Source: Lachnospiraceae bacterium (lineage in GTDB: Bacteria > Bacillota_A > Clostridia > Lachnospirales > Lachnospiraceae). From it: a stretch of DNA of 64,000 nucleotides. Under the pieces are notes generated by a model. That model was not told the origin of the DNA. It searched no databases and saw nothing but the letters and a program-made list of their open reading frames with translations. Both the position numbers and the translations under genes were made by a program. Where the stretch lies: the NCBI GenBank assembly GCA_017522685.1, contig JAFWYN010000019.1:62001-126000 (forward strand), read 5' to 3'. Positions within the stretch are counted from its first letter, which is position 1; every line of letters begins with the position of its first letter. Shown one piece after another: positions 54,217-63,875 of this stretch.

Positions 54217-55929
54217 TTACAGAGTATCTGCCTCTGCAACGATCTTCTTCAATGCTGCAAGTGCTTCATCAGGAAGCTTGTCGTAACCTTCCTTCTTGGT
54301 TGCGAAATCTTCAACAGCCTTTACACGAGTCTGCATAGAGTTCTTTAATGCTGCAACATAGTCTGCATCCTTTAAGTCAGGAGTAAAGTCGCCGGTCTTG
54401 CCGTCCCATTCATTCATAATCTGAATGTCAGTGAAAGGTCCCCACTGCTCGAACTTATCCTTACCTTCAACGATGGTCTCTAAGATACCAAGGGTATCTG
54501 CAGGCTTAACCTTAGCGCCCATGAAATCACCGGTGTTAACGATATAGCAGTCTACGTTCTTTTCTTCTACTAACTTCTTGAACTTCTCATAGTCGTTAAC
54601 CAGAGGATAGGTTCTGAAGGGGTTAGCATAAGGTACGATACGGATAGCATTTAAATCGGTACCAGCTGCAACACGCTCTGCTGAAGAGGTCTTGGTAGCA
54701 AGAGTAGCACCCATTACAGATGCAAGTGCTGAACCTGAAAGCTTAACAACGGGAGGAAGAACAGGATCCTTCATAATCCAGAAGATAGCGTTTACAGGAG
54801 CTTCAATCTTATCTACACGGTTAGGAGACCATAATTTAGACTTAATAGCACGTCCGTTACCATTTCTGATATCTTCGGTTACTAACTGAATCTTGCCTTC
54901 GCTGTCCATAGTACATGAGCAGTTCTGAGCAGATAATAAGTAAGCGTTATCAGCACATCCGGTAGGATAGTCTGCGGTCTTATCGAAGTATGTAGGCTCT
55001 AAAGCTACAGAAGAACAGGTATCTGTGTTGATGATGAAAGCGTCATCATGAAGAACCTTGATTTCATACTTGCCGTTATGCTTAGCATGAGTCAAAGTAG
55101 ACTTACCTGATCCTGACAAACCATAAACAGATGCAACGTACTTAGAACCATCAGCAAGGATGTATTCCTTCTGTCCGCCGTGGCAAGAAGCATAACCGTT
55201 TCTGTTAGCGATTGCCCAAGCCATGGTTAAGGTACCCTTCTTGTGCTCACCAAAGTACTTCATACCAAGGATTGCTGCACAGTTCTGGTTGGTATCGAAA
55301 TAGCAAAGAGTCAAAGGATCGCTTAAGCAGCTGTAATCAACGTCAGGTCTGTTGCCGGGAACCCACTGAGGATCAGAGAAGATATAAATATCAGCTTCGT
55401 TACCGTTACCAACAGGCTGAGAGTTCTTGTACATCTTTACATATTCATCAGACATATACTGGAAGTTGATCATCCAGTTGTAAAGCAAGTTCTCTTCTCC
55501 TTCCGGAATCAGAAGGTGAGCCTTTACCATAAATTCAGGATCAAGACCTACGAAACACTCTGCATGATACATAGTTTTCCATCTGGTCTCATAGATAGCG
55601 TCCATAACTACCTTATCAAGCTTCTTCTCGTCTACACCGGGTTCACCCTTGATACGACGAGCGGTAGCGTAACGACCGGTTACAGCACCATCGTTGAATA
55701 ATAATACCTTAGCATCTTTCTCAAGACCGAACTCCTCGCCTCTTAAAACAGGCATATCGGTAACTACGGTACCGGGAGAGTTCTTAGCTAACTCATACGC
55801 TTCCTTTAAGGTGTTAACCTTAACTACGTTGTTTCCGTAGAAAGCAGCTTCAATGATAGAACGGGTAGTACTGAAGCCTACTTTGCCAGCGCCAATCTCA
55901 TTAATAGGATAATAAGCTTTTGTTGACAT
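54217..55929 (-). CDS. pckA: Phosphoenolpyruvate carboxykinase (ATP)
   Basis: 570 residues. Interconverts oxaloacetate + ATP and PEP + CO2. The kinase loop GLSGSGKSTL, the metal site VLHDDAFIIN and the C-terminal LNAIRIVPYANPFRT segment are consistent with the ATP-dependent class. In anaerobes it can run toward oxaloacetate for energy or CO2 fixation. AAGGAGG precedes the ATG. It has its own promoter and terminator. Codon choice is strongly biased toward common codons, as expected for a highly expressed gene. Confidence 0.96.
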   Translation of the reverse strand: MSTKAYYPINEIGAGKVGFSTTRSIIEAAFYGNNVVKVNTLKEAYELAKNSPGTVVTDMPVLRGEEFGLEKDAKVLLFNDGAVTGRYATARRIKGEPGVDEKKLDKVVMDAIYETRWKTMYHAECFVGLDPEFMVKAHLLIPEGEENLLYNWMINFQYMSDEYVKMYKNSQPVGNGNEADIYIFSDPQWVPGNRPDVDYSCLSDPLTLCYFDTNQNCAAILGMKYFGEHKKGTLTMAWAIANRNGYASCHGGQKEYILADGSKYVASVYGLSGSGKSTLTHAKHNGKYEIKVLHDDAFIINTDTCSSVALEPTYFDKTADYPTGCADNAYLLSAQNCSCTMDSEGKIQLVTEDIRNGNGRAIKSKLWSPNRVDKIEAPVNAIFWIMKDPVLPPVVKLSGSALASVMGATLATKTSSAERVAAGTDLNAIRIVPYANPFRTYPLVNDYEKFKKLVEEKNVDCYIVNTGDFMGAKVKPADTLGILETIVEGKDKFEQWGPFTDIQIMNEWDGKTGDFTPDLKDADYVAALKNSMQTRVKAVEDFATKKEGYDKLPDEALAALKKIVAEADTL

Positions 55930-56031
55930 ATTAAATTGTCCTCCTTAAATATAGTGTATTTCATCGATTTTCATCGATTATTTTGATTTTGCGCAAAGGT
56001 TATTTGAGATAACCCCTTGTATCGCTAGTAT

Positions 56032-56060
56032 ATTATCGCAAAGAATAGAAGAAAAGTCAA
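56032..56060 (-). promoter_or_regulatory. Promoter of pckA
   Basis: TTGACT (56055-56060), 17-base spacer, GATAAT (56032-56037). The leader of about 95 bases includes a GGTTAT-CTCAA-ATAACC hairpin and a direct repeat ATCGATGAAA (about 55957-55976) that could bind a regulator. Confidence 0.7.
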
Positions 56061-56103
56061 TAAATCCCTTTGGAAATTTATACTTTTTTTCTATTTTTTT
56101 CTG

Positions 56104-57912
56104 TTATATTTCTCTCGTTTGCTGTTTTAGCCACTTCCGCTCTTCTTGTGAAAGATACGGTGAAAGCTTTTCGTATACCGCATGATGATACTCATTCAGG
56201 TACTTTCTCTGGGTTTCTGTCAGGAAAGAAAGCTCTATAGCTTCTAAGTCCAAAGGCACATAGGTAAGGGTATCAAAGCACATGAACTGACCATACTCAT
56301 TCTTATCTGCCTTTTGAACCACCAGTACATTTTCGATGCGGATGCCATGACTTCCGGGGATATAAACGCCCGGTTCATTGGTCACATCCATGCCCTCTTC
56401 CAATACTGCCTCTGTCATACCTTCCGTGAAACGCCAGCGCAAATTCTGGGGGCCTTCATGGACGTTCAGAATATATCCCACACCATGTCCCGTACCGCAC
56501 TGATAGTCAATCCCAATCTCCCACAGAGGCTGGCGTGCCAGAATATCCAGATTCCGACCGGTACAGCCATACAGCCATTTGGCATGAGTCATCTGCAACA
56601 TTCCGGCTGCAGTCAGGGTATAATGCTTCTTTATTTCCTCCGAAACAGGTCCCAATACAATGGTTCGGGTCACATCCGTGGTACCGCCCATATATTGACC
56701 GCCAGAGTCTACCAGAAGAAGTCCCTCCGGCTTTAAGACCGCATAACTTTCGTCTGTAGCTTCATAATGCATCATGGCTGCATTCTCATTATATGCGGAG
56801 ATGGTAGGAAAGGATAAATCCAGAAACTCCGGAATCTCCCTTCGAAGCTTCTCCAAATAAGCAGCCGCTGTGATTTCCGTAATTTCCTGCTTGCCGATAT
56901 TGTTTTTCAGCCAATAAATAAACTTTGTCACAGCAAGACTGTCCTTCAGATAAATGTCCTTCATATTCGAAAGCTCAACCGGATTTTTGACAGCTTTTAA
57001 AAGCTCTGAGGGGTTCTTTGCATCTACTATCTTACAAGCCTTCTGAAGCACCTTATAAAAGGCATAGCTACAGTAACGCTTATCCAACAAAATTTTCTGT
57101 TTCTTGGGCATCTGCTCCAAGAAGTTCTGCACCGTATCATACTCTTCCACACGAATCTGCTTCTTTTCCAGGTATTCTTTTACTTCTTTCGGCAGTGCTC
57201 TGCTCTGTATAAAAAGTACGGCTTCTTCCTCTGATACATAAAAATAGCTTAAGGCGACCGGATTGCACTCCACATCACAGCCTCTGATATTCAAAAGCCA
57301 CATAATATCGTCCAGCTTGCTTAGAAAAAAGCCGTTTGCTCGGTTCTTTTTCATGGCCTTCCTTACAGAAATAAGCTTATCCGTTAAAGGAACACCTGCC
57401 ACCTCTTCCGGCACCACCCACACTTCACCGGCAGGTAATTCAGGTCTGTCCACCCATACCTCGCCTGCCAAGTCCCATTCATACTGAATAGTAACCCCTT
57501 TTTCTGCCAGCACCTTTTCCAGCTCCATACCGGTTGCTGTGGGTACCACTCTGCCGTCAAAGCCTAATTCCTGACCTTCCTTCATCTCCCGCTCCAGAAA
57601 TTCCATTATGGTAGGCACACCCTCCTGAAGCATCCTGTAAAGCTCTATTCCGGTACCTTCCAGCTCTCTTTCCGCTTGAGTGAAATATCTGCCGTCAGTC
57701 CATAGTCCGGCTCCCTCCTGCCATACTACCAAAGTACCGTTACTGCCTGTAAAACCACTCAAATATTCTCTTGCCTTAAAAAAGGCATGCACATATTCAG
57801 AATTGTGAAAATCTGCGGTGGGGAGCAGATAATAATCCACTCCCACCCTTTTCATTTCTTCTCGAAGCTGTACAAGCCTATTCTTGATTACTACATTTTC
57901 CATATGAATCAC
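56104..57912 (-). CDS. Aminopeptidase P family protein (M24 Xaa-Pro aminopeptidase)
   Basis: 602 residues, three-part long form: two creatinase-like N-terminal domains, then the M24 catalytic fold. Metal ligands are visible in LLVDSGGQYMGGTTDVTRT (two Asp), GTGHGVGYILNVHEGP (His) and the Glu pair in MDVTNEPGVYIPGSHGIRIENV. Cleaves an N-terminal residue before proline. It starts at a GTG overlapping the deoC stop (TAGTG); an ATG at 57903 is a possible alternative. Expression is coupled to deoC. Confidence 0.92.
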   Translation of the reverse strand: MIHMENVVIKNRLVQLREEMKRVGVDYYLLPTADFHNSEYVHAFFKAREYLSGFTGSNGTLVVWQEGAGLWTDGRYFTQAERELEGTGIELYRMLQEGVPTIMEFLEREMKEGQELGFDGRVVPTATGMELEKVLAEKGVTIQYEWDLAGEVWVDRPELPAGEVWVVPEEVAGVPLTDKLISVRKAMKKNRANGFFLSKLDDIMWLLNIRGCDVECNPVALSYFYVSEEEAVLFIQSRALPKEVKEYLEKKQIRVEEYDTVQNFLEQMPKKQKILLDKRYCSYAFYKVLQKACKIVDAKNPSELLKAVKNPVELSNMKDIYLKDSLAVTKFIYWLKNNIGKQEITEITAAAYLEKLRREIPEFLDLSFPTISAYNENAAMMHYEATDESYAVLKPEGLLLVDSGGQYMGGTTDVTRTIVLGPVSEEIKKHYTLTAAGMLQMTHAKWLYGCTGRNLDILARQPLWEIGIDYQCGTGHGVGYILNVHEGPQNLRWRFTEGMTEAVLEEGMDVTNEPGVYIPGSHGIRIENVLVVQKADKNEYGQFMCFDTLTYVPLDLEAIELSFLTETQRKYLNEYHHAVYEKLSPYLSQEERKWLKQQTREI

Positions 57913-58577
57913 TAATATCCTTTTGTCAATTCACCCTTACAAAGACCTACGGCTCTGGAGGTACCGATACGGTCACATCCCAGATTTAAGAAAGCTTCCA
58001 AATCCTGCAATGTAGACACACCGCCGGCAGCCTTTATCTTTACATTAGGACCGATATGCTCCTTAAAAAGCTTCACATCCTCCAAGGTCGCACCTCCGGT
58101 ACCAAAACCGGTAGAGGTCTTGATATAGTCTGCGCCTGCGTTGGTGACTGCTTTACACATGGCAATCTTTTCTTCTTCGGTCAGATAACAGGTCTCAATG
58201 ATGACCTTCAGGATATGGTCTCCGCAAGCTTTCTTAACGGTACGGATTTCTTCTTCCACTTTGCCGTACAGACCATTCTTTACATCCGTAATATTTACCA
58301 CCATATCGATTTCATTACAGCCCTGCTTTAAGGCCTCTTCTACCTCAGCCACCTTGGCTGCAGTCACTTGATAACCCAACGGGAAACCGATTACGGTACA
58401 GATATTCAGCTTATCACCGAAGTTCTTATTCACCATCTTTACGTAAGAAGGCGGGATGCAAACGGAAGCGGTTTCAAATTCAATGGCTTCCTTGCAAAGC
58501 TTTTCAATATCCTCCCAGGTACAAAATGCCTGGAGCTGTGTATGATCCACATGCTTTAACATTTCCTTTACGTCCAT
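57912..58577 (-). CDS. deoC: Deoxyribose-phosphate aldolase
   Basis: 221 residues. Splits 2-deoxyribose-5-phosphate to glyceraldehyde-3-phosphate and acetaldehyde. The Schiff-base lysine is in GADYIKTSTGF, with VKIKAAGGVSTL and the N-terminal HVDHTQL. ATG at 58577 has AAAGGA upstream. It lies between gltA (21 bases upstream) and the aminopeptidase. Confidence 0.95.
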   Translation of the reverse strand: MDVKEMLKHVDHTQLQAFCTWEDIEKLCKEAIEFETASVCIPPSYVKMVNKNFGDKLNICTVIGFPLGYQVTAAKVAEVEEALKQGCNEIDMVVNITDVKNGLYGKVEEEIRTVKKACGDHILKVIIETCYLTEEEKIAMCKAVTNAGADYIKTSTGFGTGGATLEDVKLFKEHIGPNVKIKAAGGVSTLQDLEAFLNLGCDRIGTSRAVGLCKGELTKGY

Positions 58578-58598
58578 GATTTTTCCTTTCACCGTTTC

Positions 58599-59963
58599 TT
58601 AGCGGTCCTCAATATTTACATAAGCTCTTTCTTCTCCGATGGGTTTGTACGCCGGTCGGATAATCTTACCATTATTTGCCAGCTCTTCCAGACGATGGGC
58701 ACTCCAGCCGGAAATACGCGCAATGGCAAAAATCGGTGTATAAAGCTCTAAAGGCAAGCCCAACATATCATATACAAATCCGGAATAGAAGTCCACGTTG
58801 ATGCTAACACCCTTGTACATCTTACGCTCACCCGCAATAATCTGAGGTGCCAGTCTCTCTACCATGGAATACAATGCAAATTCCTTCTCCAATCCCTTCT
58901 CCACGGAAAGCTTCTCTACATAGCTTTTCAGCACTTCAGCTCTGGGGTCGGACTTGGAATAAATCGCATGTCCCACACCATAAATCAAACCGGTATGGTC
59001 AAACTCCTCCTTGTGCAGAAGCTTACGTAGGTAATCACCCACTTCTTCTTCACTGGTCCAATCCTTCACTGCTCTCTTCATATCAGCAAACATCTTCACC
59101 ACCTTGATATTGGCGCCGCCGTGTCTGGGACCCTTTAAAGAACCGATTGCTGCCGCGATGGTAGAATAGGTGTCTGTCAGTGATGATGTCACCACATGTG
59201 TGGTAAAGGACGAGTTATTACCGCCGCCATGCTCTGCATGAAGCACCAGCGCAATATCCAAAAGCTTCGCTTCCAGTGGGGTAAATTTACTGTCCGGACG
59301 AAGTAAATGCAGAATATTTTCTGCTGTAGAATACTCCGGCTTGGGTTTATGTATGAAAAAGCTGTTGCCATCATGATAATAGCTGTAAGCCTGATATCCA
59401 TAGATAGCCAACATAGGGAAAATACTAATCAACTGCAGGCACTGACGAAGTACATTGGGCATGGAGGTATCATCCGCTCTGTCATCATAGGAATACAGGG
59501 TCAATACACTTCGTGCCAAAGTATTCATCATATCCTTACTGGGCGCCTTCATGATGATATCACGCACAAAATGAGTGGGCAGGTTCCGATAATCCGCCAG
59601 CATCTCGTTAAATTCCGTTAATTCCTCACGGGTAGGTAATTCCCCAAACATCAACAAATAGGATGTTTCTTCAAACCCAAAATGGTTTGCTTCCGAAAAG
59701 CCTTTTACCAAATCCTTTACATTATATCCACGATAAAACAGATTACCCTCTGTAGGAACAGACTCTCCGTCCACCATCTTAGTAGCTCTGACATCCGATA
59801 TATGGGTAAGACCTGCCAATACGCCCTTACCATTTAAATCACGCAGACCGCGCTTTACATCATACTTGGTAAATAATTCCTGCTCGATGTAACCAGCTTC
59901 CTCCGTCATCTTCGCCAATTCCAATATCCTTGGTGTAAGATCCGAATAACTCTTTTGACCCAT
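58599..59963 (-). CDS. gltA: Citrate synthase
   Basis: 454 residues. Condenses acetyl-CoA and oxaloacetate, here probably feeding glutamate synthesis. Catalytic residues are in LHAEHGGGNNSS (His), LKGPRHGGAN (His) and GHAIYSKSDPRA (Asp). It has the N-terminal extension usual in Clostridial citrate synthases. ATG at 59963 follows AGGAGGAGATGGG. The gene leads an operon with deoC and an aminopeptidase, an unexpected combination. Confidence 0.95.
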   Translation of the reverse strand: MGQKSYSDLTPRILELAKMTEEAGYIEQELFTKYDVKRGLRDLNGKGVLAGLTHISDVRATKMVDGESVPTEGNLFYRGYNVKDLVKGFSEANHFGFEETSYLLMFGELPTREELTEFNEMLADYRNLPTHFVRDIIMKAPSKDMMNTLARSVLTLYSYDDRADDTSMPNVLRQCLQLISIFPMLAIYGYQAYSYYHDGNSFFIHKPKPEYSTAENILHLLRPDSKFTPLEAKLLDIALVLHAEHGGGNNSSFTTHVVTSSLTDTYSTIAAAIGSLKGPRHGGANIKVVKMFADMKRAVKDWTSEEEVGDYLRKLLHKEEFDHTGLIYGVGHAIYSKSDPRAEVLKSYVEKLSVEKGLEKEFALYSMVERLAPQIIAGERKMYKGVSINVDFYSGFVYDMLGLPLELYTPIFAIARISGWSAHRLEELANNGKIIRPAYKPIGEERAYVNIEDR

Positions 59964-60001
59964 TCCATCTCCTCCTTCTCTCATTCTGCGACTCTGTTAC
60001 T

Positions 60002-60031
60002 ATATTACCATGTTGTGGTAAAGTGCCGCAA
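60002..60031 (-). promoter_or_regulatory. Candidate promoter of gltA-deoC
   Basis: TTGCGG (60026-60031), 18-base spacer, TAATAT (60002-60007) on the minus strand. A CCACAACATGG partial dyad lies in the spacer. Confidence 0.45.
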
Positions 60032-60062
60032 TATTTTTATAAATATATTTTCTTAAAAGAAT

Positions 60063-60105
60063 ATAAAAAGCATCCCATAAATACCTTTACGGGATGTTTT
60101 TATAT
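60063..60105. terminator. Terminator after the DUF4179 gene
   Basis: AAAACATCCCGTAAAG-loop-TTTATGGGATGCTTTT stem, with T runs on both strands. Confidence 0.8.
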
Positions 60106-60121
60106 TTTTAATCATACTGTT

Positions 60122-61198
60122 TTATTTGATTTTTATCTCTTTACCACCAATTACCAGACTTTCCACTTTTTTAGGGTCGATGGTTTCTCCCAGTTCCCTG
60201 GCACCTATATAGGAATGTGCATACATCCCATTATACATGCCACTTCCGCCGGTATCTTCCACTTTCAAGATTCTTCCATCCGTAAAACGAATCTCTTGAA
60301 GCCACATATCAGAATGGGCTTTATCCCGTTCCTGATTCGACCGATAAGCCTCTAAGCGAATGGATATGGGCGAAATCTCCACTTTCGTAAGCTTATAGGT
60401 ACACCCATCCGCCTCAAAAGGCTTATTCAGGAAACGTTTTATCTTGGTATTGGACTTGTAATGATACTTCCACTTCAGTTGCCACTCCCCTTGACACAAG
60501 AGCTCCTTAGGTCTTACCTCATCTTCATCCTTCGCATTCAAATCATGATACCAATACAAATCCTTCATAAATAGGGCAATCTCCGCCTTATTAACATCCT
60601 TACAGTTGGAAATCTCAAATAAAAATCCCAACTTATTGTCCTCCACAAAAGAAGTAAACTGTGCCCCATATCCTTTATTTGGGGATATCCCTAACCTAAA
60701 ATCATCCGGCAAAATATAATCCGTCTCTTCATGAAACCCATCCGGCAACTCATAATCGGTCTCTATCCTTATATACACCTCATTCTTATCTCCGATAGAT
60801 GAAACCGCCGTCATGGTTACCTCTTTAGACTCCCCGCTCTCCACCTTTTGATAATCCATACACAGAACGGTTTGTGCCTGATTGATTTCTACCATGCCGT
60901 TATCCAATTGCAGGGTATTGGCATCACTGAGGCCCATGAAGTTTATCAGGGCGATGTCCCACTCCTGTTCGCCGGCAGCCATTACAGTCAAGCCTAAAGC
61001 CAGAGTCAAAACAGCAGCCAGTCCCCAAATATATAGTTTCTTTAGAGGTTTCCTTTTTCTCTGAGGCCCTTCCTTGGCTTGTACTCTTTGTAACACCAAA
61101 GCCTCTATCCTCTTTCTGCTTTCACTGCTTAATTCTTCCTCCAACTCCACTACTTCGTGTACTTGTATATCATGAATCAAATCATCGACACGATTCAT
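60122..61198 (-). CDS. DUF4179-type putative anti-sigma factor
   Basis: 358 residues. A cytosolic N-terminus (about 1-52) precedes one membrane helix (LYIWGLAAVLTLALGLTVMAAG) and an extracellular domain of the DUF4179 type (WDIALINFMGLSDANTLQLD). It starts at an ATG inside the last codons of the sigma gene (17-base overlap), with GGGGTG upstream. Paired with the sigma factor at 61182. Likely a membrane anti-sigma or sensor. Confidence 0.8.
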   Translation of the reverse strand: MNRVDDLIHDIQVHEVVELEEELSSESRKRIEALVLQRVQAKEGPQRKRKPLKKLYIWGLAAVLTLALGLTVMAAGEQEWDIALINFMGLSDANTLQLDNGMVEINQAQTVLCMDYQKVESGESKEVTMTAVSSIGDKNEVYIRIETDYELPDGFHEETDYILPDDFRLGISPNKGYGAQFTSFVEDNKLGFLFEISNCKDVNKAEIALFMKDLYWYHDLNAKDEDEVRPKELLCQGEWQLKWKYHYKSNTKIKRFLNKPFEADGCTYKLTKVEISPISIRLEAYRSNQERDKAHSDMWLQEIRFTDGRILKVEDTGGSGMYNGMYAHSYIGARELGETIDPKKVESLVIGGKEIKIK

Positions 61199-61751
61199 AG
61201 AAAACACCCCTTTCTATCAAATCCATACGTAGTTTTTCTTTTCCCCGATATAAAATATTTTCAACCTGCTTTGCCGTCAAAGACAACTTGGCCGCAATGG
61301 TACGCACCGGATAACCATAGAAATACCGATAAAGAAAAATGCTCTTATCCGGTTCCCGCATCTGTTCCAAACAGGTATGCAATATGGCTTCATATTCTTT
61401 ACGCTGTATTTCCTCTTCCAAATCATATCCTGCCGGCAAATCCAGTTGCAATTCCTCCAAAGAAAAAATATCCGCCTTTTTTTCCTTCCTGCGCCTGTCC
61501 CTGGCCGCATTTCTGGCAATCGCATATATATAACTCTTCAAAGAATATTGGGCATCCAATTGAAACTGCTCCCTATTCTCCCAAAAACGGATAAATGTAT
61601 CCGCAATAGTTTCCTCTACATCACTTTCCGGAAAATCATACAGAAAGTTTTTGCAGATTGTAGCGACTGCACCACCGTATCGATTCATCAATTCCCGAAG
61701 CCCCCGTTCCGGACTTCTGTTCAGAATCTCTAATAACTCCTCATCTTTCAT
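61182..61751 (-). CDS. Sigma-70 family factor (second)
   Basis: 189 residues. Region 2 (DVEETIADTFIRFWENREQF) and region 4 (YPVRTIAAKLSLTAKQVENILYRGKEKLR) are intact. Similar in size and layout to the factor at 50787 but clearly diverged. First gene of the pair with a DUF4179 protein. The promoter is not obvious. Confidence 0.88.
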   Translation of the reverse strand: MKDEELLEILNRSPERGLRELMNRYGGAVATICKNFLYDFPESDVEETIADTFIRFWENREQFQLDAQYSLKSYIYAIARNAARDRRRKEKKADIFSLEELQLDLPAGYDLEEEIQRKEYEAILHTCLEQMREPDKSIFLYRYFYGYPVRTIAAKLSLTAKQVENILYRGKEKLRMDLIERGVFYESCR

Positions 61752-61866
61752 CCCTACATTTCTCCTTCCACCTTACTATACGATTGTAAAACAAAAATCA
61801 CTCAAAGAAAATAAAAAAAATGTACCAATTCATGACCAGCTACATCAAAATCCAGTACATTTTGTC

Positions 61867-61895
61867 TTGCCGTATTTCAAAAAACATCTTATAAT
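61867..61895 (+). promoter_or_regulatory. Promoter of the DUF6348-like gene
   Basis: TTGCCG (61867-61872), 17-base spacer, TATAAT (61890-61895). Confidence 0.6.
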
Positions 61896-61986
61896 ACTCC
61901 AATAACTTAACACAAATATGTTTCGCTATGACAGAATGGAACATAGTACTTTAAAACCACTTATTATAACTAGTTCGGAGGAAAAT

Positions 61987-63198
61987 ATGGGATTATTTAA
62001 TTTTCGCAAAAAAGATACCGCAAAACCTCAATTTTGGGATGGAAAAGCCGAGAATACTGCAGACGCATTACAGTACCTTTTAAATGTTGTACTTCATGGC
62101 AAATTTGCAACAGATGATATTATTCAAGACGGCAGTCTTTATCTTGCCGCATGGAACCTTTACATCACTCCTGAAATCCAACAATTAACTGACCAAAGTG
62201 CAGTGCTTGGATTTTATATTCACCGCCCTGACTGGGGGCAGAATATTTATGAATGTTGTGCCAGTGTAGGCAGTGATGCCCAAACAGCTCTTGGCATGGC
62301 TTCGGGCTCTTTCCTGTTCGGCTTTATGCAGGGAATCTCCCAACTGTTTACCAAAACAAATCCACGAACCCTTGAAACACTTTTTTCTAATAAGCTCCAC
62401 CGTTTCCAGGTGTACTTAAGCGATATCGTAGGCATGGGAGAATCTCCTAAGGATAGCAATGTGGATATGTATTGGGACCTTTTGAAAGATGATATCAAAA
62501 AGCGTATGGGGAATCAGCGTTTCTGCTATGTAAAAATATATGCTTCAAAAATCAAGGATGAGGTCATCGGCGAATGTCGCATTAACGATATACAAAGTGA
62601 TGAGCTCAGCCAAAAAGTAGCTGATTTCATCAAAGACTGGAATGTAGAAAACTTTGCTTCTCAGAAACAATTCTTTTTTCTGGAGCAGGATACTGATACG
62701 ATTCAACCATACCCTTATTGGGGCGCGCAGGGAGAAAAGGACTTCATTGGCAAAGTACTTAAAGCTGTTCAATTATTTCATGCCAGCGACACGCAAGAGG
62801 CCTTTGACACTCTGCATGAACGGCTGGTAACAGAACTGGGAGACCCTACGCTAGCCACTGAATGCCGCTATTTCCTACCGGAAATTTGTGCAGAGCATGC
62901 CGGTCAACAGAAACAGGTTAAATTCAGTGAAACCATTGATTTACAAACGAATCATGGAGACAAAATCACCCTTTACAAGCACCAGCTCACAGATTATTAC
63001 TCCTTACAAAACACTATATTCACTGCATTTTCACAAGGAATCTTTGGTGATGAAACTAACACTATCTATCAGGAACTTGTAGGAACCAGTGCCATATGCA
63101 ATGTTTTGGAGCAAATGCTGGAGCAAGGCAGCAACTTAGAGAATTGTCAACTTACCAGCCTGATTTACCAAATAGATGATACTTTTGAAATTAGATAG
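61987..63198 (+). CDS. DUF6348-like protein
   Basis: 403 residues from MGLFNF. Soluble, no signal peptide. An alpha/beta protein with FWDGKAENTADALQYLLNVV, YWDLLKDDIKKRMGNQRFCYVKIYASK and Glu/Gln-rich C-terminal helices. It resembles DUF6348, a family of unknown function in Clostridia; I am only moderately sure. ATG at 61987 has GGAGG nearby. It lies directly before the IS200-type element and is on the opposite strand. Confidence 0.6.
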   Translation: MGLFNFRKKDTAKPQFWDGKAENTADALQYLLNVVLHGKFATDDIIQDGSLYLAAWNLYITPEIQQLTDQSAVLGFYIHRPDWGQNIYECCASVGSDAQTALGMASGSFLFGFMQGISQLFTKTNPRTLETLFSNKLHRFQVYLSDIVGMGESPKDSNVDMYWDLLKDDIKKRMGNQRFCYVKIYASKIKDEVIGECRINDIQSDELSQKVADFIKDWNVENFASQKQFFFLEQDTDTIQPYPYWGAQGEKDFIGKVLKAVQLFHASDTQEAFDTLHERLVTELGDPTLATECRYFLPEICAEHAGQQKQVKFSETIDLQTNHGDKITLYKHQLTDYYSLQNTIFTAFSQGIFGDETNTIYQELVGTSAICNVLEQMLEQGSNLENCQLTSLIYQIDDTFEIR

Positions 63199-63340
63199 TA
63201 TATTCTAATAATCAGCACCACCAGCTTAGCTGGTGGTTTGCTCTGCGGCTATAAGCCGCTGTTCCCTGCTTGCCTCTAAAGAGGCTCTGAAAAGTTCGCC
63301 TTCCGCACTGCGGTCACGGGCTGGCTCTAAAGTGCCTCTT

Positions 63341-63811
63341 TTATTTGCCCTTTTCTACCGGCTCACCCGTAAACGGGTCAATGTACTCTTTCAATGACAT
63401 CTGGTCATACTCCAAATCTTCTCTTAGCTGGTTTCGGATATACTCTTCGATTTTCTTTGCATTCTTACCTACTGTATCGACATAATATCCTCTACACCAG
63501 AAATGACGATTTCCATACTTGTACTTCAAGTTGGCATGCCTTTCAAATATCATTAGCGAACTTTTTCCTTTTAGATATCCCATTATTTCTGACACACTGT
63601 ACTTGGGTGGAATCCTTACAAACATGTGTATATGATCCGGACACACTTCTGCTGCAATAATCTCTATTCCTTTCCTTTTGCACAGTTCACTTAGTATTCT
63701 GGCAATATCTGCTCTTATCTTCCCATATACAACTTTTCTTCTAAACTTCGGTGCAAATACAATATGGTACTTACATTCCCACTGTATATGTGCTAAACTA
63801 TTTTTATCCAT
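63341..63811 (-). CDS. tnpA: IS200 TnpA-type Y1 transposase
   Basis: 156 residues, full length. HUH nuclease: the HxH is in CPDHIHMFVRIPP and the nucleophilic Tyr is in the RGYYVDTVGKN helix region. The N-terminus WECKYHIVFAPKFRRKVVYG is typical. Single-strand transposase that cuts at subterminal hairpins. The AGGAGG before the ATG is covered by a complementary ACCTCCTTTGCT sequence, likely holding translation down. It looks intact. Confidence 0.95.
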   Translation of the reverse strand: MDKNSLAHIQWECKYHIVFAPKFRRKVVYGKIRADIARILSELCKRKGIEIIAAEVCPDHIHMFVRIPPKYSVSEIMGYLKGKSSLMIFERHANLKYKYGNRHFWCRGYYVDTVGKNAKKIEEYIRNQLREDLEYDQMSLKEYIDPFTGEPVEKGK

Positions 63812-63817
63812 CTGGAT

Positions 63818-63875
63818 ACCTCCTTTGCTTTATTTGTGCGGTTGGCGAACCTGCACTCATTATAGCAAAGGAGGT
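63818..63875 (-). promoter_or_regulatory. Anti-Shine-Dalgarno hairpin controlling tnpA
   Basis: Perfect 12-bp inverted repeat: ACCTCCTTTGCT (63818-63829) and AGCAAAGGAGGT (63864-63875) pair across 34 bases. In the tnpA mRNA this would bury the AGGAGG. Similar 5' leader structures limit IS200 translation. Confidence 0.75.

Noticed and set aside
63211..63340. A guide RNA (omega RNA) gene beside a TnpB
   Set aside because: No tnpB frame exists here; the stems fit IS200 ends and downstream structure.
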